Positions 6,527-8,265 of a DNA stretch of 8,265 bases are shown piece after piece (position 1 is the first letter of the stretch; every line of letters begins with the position of its first letter). The notes below the pieces were generated by a model. It saw only the letters and a program-made list of their open reading frames with translations. It made no database searches and had not been told where the DNA came from. The position numbers and the translations under genes were made by a program. The stretch covers positions 1-8,265 of the forward strand of contig JBHHXI010000126.1 of assembly GCA_046756945.1 (NCBI GenBank), in the 5' to 3' direction. Origin of the DNA: JACZQZ01 sp046756945. GTDB lineage: Bacteria; Pseudomonadota; Alphaproteobacteria; Rhodospirillales; 2-02-FULL-58-16.

Positions 6527-8032
6527 ATGACCAGGGAGCTTCGCCACTTCATCGGCGGCAGGCCGGTGGAAGGCACAAGCGGGCGCTTCGGCGACATCTA
6601 CAATCCGGCGACCGGCGCGGTGACGGCCCGCGTCCCGTTCGCCACCGCGGACGAGGTGGGCAAGGCGGTCGGCGCGGCCGCCGAGGCCCTGCCGGCGTGG
6701 GCCGGGACGCCGCCGCCGAAACGGGCCCAGTTCCTGTTCGCCTTCCGCGAGCTGCTCCACGAGCACCTGGACGGGCTGGCCGAACTGCTGTCGTCCGAGC
6801 ACGGCAAGACCCTGCCCGACGCCAGGGGTTCGCTGTCGCGCGGCATCGAGGTCGTCGAGTTCGCCTGCGGCATCCCCCAGCTGCTCAAGGGCGGGTACAA
6901 CGAAGGCGTCGCCGCCGGGGTCGACGTCTATTCCGTGCGCCAGCCGGTCGGCGTCTGCGCCGGCATCACGCCGTTCAACTTTCCGGCCATGGTGCCCATG
7001 TGGATGTTCCCCGTCGCCATCGCGTGCGGCAACACCTTCGTGCTCAAGCCTTCGGAAAAGGACCCCTCGGTGGGCCTCAGGATCGCCGAGCTGGCGACCC
7101 AGGCGGGCCTTCCCGACGGCGTTCTCAACGTCGTCAACGGCGACAAGGAGGCGGTCGACGCCCTGCTCGCGCACAGGCACGTGGCGGCGGTCAGCTTCGT
7201 CGGCTCCACCGCCATCGGCGAATACATCTACGCCACCGGCTGCGCCAACGGCAAACGGGTGCAGGCCTTGTGCGGGGCGAAGAACCACATGGTGGTGATG
7301 CCCGACGCCGACATGGACCAGGCGGTGGACGCCGCCATGGGCGCGGCGTACGGCTCGGCCGGGGAACGCTGCATGGCGATCTCGGTGGCGGTGGCGGTGG
7401 GCGAGACGACGGCGGACGCATTCGTCGAACGCCTGTCGCCCCGGGTGCAGGCGCTGAAGGTCGGACCCTATACGGACCAGGACTCGGAAATGGGGCCCAT
7501 CGTGACCCGGCAAAGCCTGGACCGGATCACCGGCTACATCGAAAAGGGCGTCGCCGAGGGCGCCGAGCTGGTGGTCGACGGGCGTGACCTCACGCTGCAG
7601 GGATACGAGGACGGCTTTTTCCTCGGCGGCTGCCTGTTCGACCGGGTCGAGCCCCACATGAGCATCTACACCGACGAGATCTTCGGGCCGGTCCTCTGCG
7701 TCGTGCGGGCCGACGACTACGAGTCCGCGCTGAAATTGGTCGACGACCACGAGTACGGCAACGGCGTCGCCGTGTTTACCCGCGACGGCGACGCGGCGCG
7801 CAACTTCGCCAGCCGGGTGAACATCGGCATGGTCGGCATCAACGTGCCGATCCCGGTCCCCGTCGCCTATCACAGCTTCGGCGGCTGGAAGCGCTCGCTG
7901 TTCGGCGACCACCACATGCACGGCCCCGAAGGGGTGCGCTTCTACACCAGGCTGAAGACGGTGACCGGGCGCTGGCCATCGGGCATCCGCACCGGCGCCG
8001 AGTTCCACTTCCGCCGCTCCTCCGAGCCTTAG
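6527..8032 (+). CDS. mmsA: CoA-acylating methylmalonate/malonate-semialdehyde dehydrogenase
   Basis: MmsA-type enzymes (EC 1.2.1.27/1.2.1.18) oxidise malonate semialdehyde or methylmalonate semialdehyde with NAD+ and CoA, losing CO2, to acetyl-CoA or propionyl-CoA. The 501-residue length is standard. Family marks are PFNFP (149-153) with the oxyanion Asn151, FVGST (224-228), GAKNHMVVMPDAD (250-262), catalytic Cys282 in GERCMA and DEIFGPVL (383-390). Asn253 replaces the general-base Glu of hydrolytic aldehyde dehydrogenases, as expected for a CoA-dependent member. The start has GGGAGG nine bases upstream. Pairing with an omega-amino acid aminotransferase is the known beta-alanine catabolic arrangement, where the substrate is malonate semialdehyde. 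A role in valine or inositol breakdown has no support from the neighbours. Acting on sulfoacetaldehyde is conceivable but unproven. Confidence 0.92.
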   Translation: MTRELRHFIGGRPVEGTSGRFGDIYNPATGAVTARVPFATADEVGKAVGAAAEALPAWAGTPPPKRAQFLFAFRELLHEHLDGLAELLSSEHGKTLPDARGSLSRGIEVVEFACGIPQLLKGGYNEGVAAGVDVYSVRQPVGVCAGITPFNFPAMVPMWMFPVAIACGNTFVLKPSEKDPSVGLRIAELATQAGLPDGVLNVVNGDKEAVDALLAHRHVAAVSFVGSTAIGEYIYATGCANGKRVQALCGAKNHMVVMPDADMDQAVDAAMGAAYGSAGERCMAISVAVAVGETTADAFVERLSPRVQALKVGPYTDQDSEMGPIVTRQSLDRITGYIEKGVAEGAELVVDGRDLTLQGYEDGFFLGGCLFDRVEPHMSIYTDEIFGPVLCVVRADDYESALKLVDDHEYGNGVAVFTRDGDAARNFASRVNIGMVGINVPIPVPVAYHSFGGWKRSLFGDHHMHGPEGVRFYTRLKTVTGRWPSGIRTGAEFHFRRSSEP

Positions 8033-8041
8033 CGACGGTAG

Positions 8042-8054
8042 GTAAGGTGTCCCC
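8042..8054 (+). repeat. Isolated copy of the GTAAGGTGTCCCC repeat motif
   Basis: GTAAGGTGTCCCC lies ten bases after the mmsA stop. It is identical to part of the right arm of the inverted-repeat element (8189-8201) and matches the reverse complement of its left arm (8131-8143) at 12 of 13 positions. It is probably a half-copy or decayed end of the same element family. Confidence 0.65.
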
Positions 8055-8086
8055 GGTCGGGCGTGGGGTGCCGCCCCACCCGGACC
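8055..8086 (+). other. Imperfect hairpin after mmsA
   Basis: Three stem blocks pair in order: GGTC (8055-8058) with GACC (8083-8086), GGG (8059-8061) with CCC (8079-8081), and TGGGG (8064-8068) with CCCCA (8074-8078). The loop has five bases, and there are bulges of two bases on the left and one on the right. It starts 22 bases after the mmsA stop and directly abuts the repeat motif at 8042-8054. There is no T run, so it would be a weak intrinsic terminator. It could block 3' exonucleases or be the stem of a REP-like unit. Confidence 0.45.
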
Positions 8087-8124
8087 GCCTAGTCCATCTC
8101 CGATTCCGGCACCGGCGCGCGCAT

Positions 8125-8207
8125 AATTAAGGGGACACGTTACTTAACTCTCGGTGCGCCACCGCCACCGGGGTAGGCTTCGAATTAAGTAAGGTGTCCC
8201 CAAAATT
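8125..8207. repeat. 83-base element with 23-base terminal inverted repeats
   Basis: The left arm (8125-8147, beginning AATTAAGGGGACACG) and the right arm (8185-8207, ending GGTGTCCCCAAAATT) are inverted copies matching at 20 of 23 positions, with a 37-base unique centre. The AT-rich arms stand out from the GC-rich surroundings. I recall similar GTAAC/GGTGTCCCC palindromes around Y1/REP-associated transposase genes in proteobacteria, so this is probably a non-autonomous or remnant REP/MITE-like unit. That link is from memory, and no transposase lies in the window. A further inverted pair GCACCG/CGGTGC (8109-8114 and 8152-8157) brackets the left arm. Confidence 0.65.
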
Positions 8208-8265
8208 CCGTGCCGCTCGACTCGTATTCGGTCAGGGCATTGCCGGAGGCGGAAAAGACGGTCCC
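8185..8265 (-). CDS. Possible C-terminal end of a gene cut by the right edge
   Basis: On the minus strand, one frame is open from the window edge for 26 codons and ends at a TAA (8185-8187) inside the right arm of the inverted-repeat element. The predicted tail ends GTEFWGHLT. The first 19 codons mostly end in G or C, like real genes here, while the last few come from the repeat and do not. This fits a gene whose natural stop was replaced by sequence of a repeat element, but 26 codons are too few to prove coding. I recognise no family. Confidence 0.3.
   Translation of the reverse strand, partial: GTVFSASGNALTEYESSGTEFWGHLT

Noticed and set aside
5028..6530. Plus-strand 500-codon frame shifted against the aminotransferase gene
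   Set aside because: The translation is Arg/Gly/Pro-rich without motifs, while the overlapping frame shows the complete class III aminotransferase signature.
6413..8008. Minus-strand open frame of 531 codons antisense to mmsA
   Set aside because: It is rich in His, Arg, Asp and Val, as expected from antisense reading of GC-rich codons, with no recognisable domain. mmsA in the other strand is complete.
6527..8032. Sulfoacetaldehyde dehydrogenase (SafD or acylating SauS type) for the aldehyde dehydrogenase
   Set aside because: The GAKNHMVVMPDAD and GERCMA segments are specific to the MmsA/IolA group. Sulfoacetaldehyde use cannot be excluded, but the sequence does not suggest it.
953..8032. 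A wholly new enzyme system
   Set aside because: Every complete gene falls into a known family. What may be new is the combination and sharing of the aminotransferase, not the enzymes.
1..8265. CRISPR array, tRNA, rRNA, riboswitch or transposase gene
   Set aside because: I found no evenly spaced direct repeats, no tRNA-like cloverleaf with TTCGA-type arm, and no transposase motif. The only repeats are the motif copies at 8042-8207.

Overview
The window is GC-rich bacterial DNA, probably from an alphaproteobacterium of the Rhodospirillales type. I infer this from the very high G/C at third codon positions, the gene content and the style of the terminal repeats; no marker gene fixes the lineage. 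It carries a compact catabolic locus for short amino acids with a terminal amine, most likely taurine and/or beta-alanine. An unrelated cysteine-cluster gene lies on the left and a small palindromic repeat element on the right.

Layout. 1-136 holds at most the tail of an unseen gene. 137-877 (+) is a YkgJ-type CxxxCxxCC protein. Convergent to it is a minus-strand set read right to left: ald (alanine dehydrogenase, 3763-4881), xsc (sulfoacetaldehyde acetyltransferase, 1947-3665) and a short phosphate acetyltransferase (953-1882). A 252-base divergent control region (4882-5133), rich in small palindromes, separates ald from a plus-strand pair: a class III omega-amino acid:pyruvate aminotransferase (5134-6450) and a CoA-acylating methylmalonate/malonate-semialdehyde dehydrogenase (mmsA type, 6527-8032). 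From 8033 to the right edge there is a hairpin, three copies of a GTAAGGTGTCCCC-type motif (two of them forming an 83-base inverted-repeat element), and what may be the last codons of a further minus-strand gene.

How the genes fit together. The aminotransferase moves the amino group of taurine and/or beta-alanine to pyruvate, giving alanine plus sulfoacetaldehyde or malonate semialdehyde. Ald deaminates alanine, regenerating pyruvate and releasing ammonium. Sulfoacetaldehyde goes through Xsc (thiamine diphosphate and phosphate) to acetyl phosphate and sulfite, and Pta makes acetyl-CoA. Malonate semialdehyde goes directly to acetyl-CoA and CO2 through MmsA. The enzymes are individually familiar. 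The notable point is that the sulfonate branch (xsc-pta) and the carboxylate branch (mmsA) flank one aminotransferase that looks like the beta-alanine type rather than classical Tpa. This suggests a shared entry step for two isosteric substrates. No transporter, sulfite exporter, sulfite dehydrogenase or regulator lies in the window.
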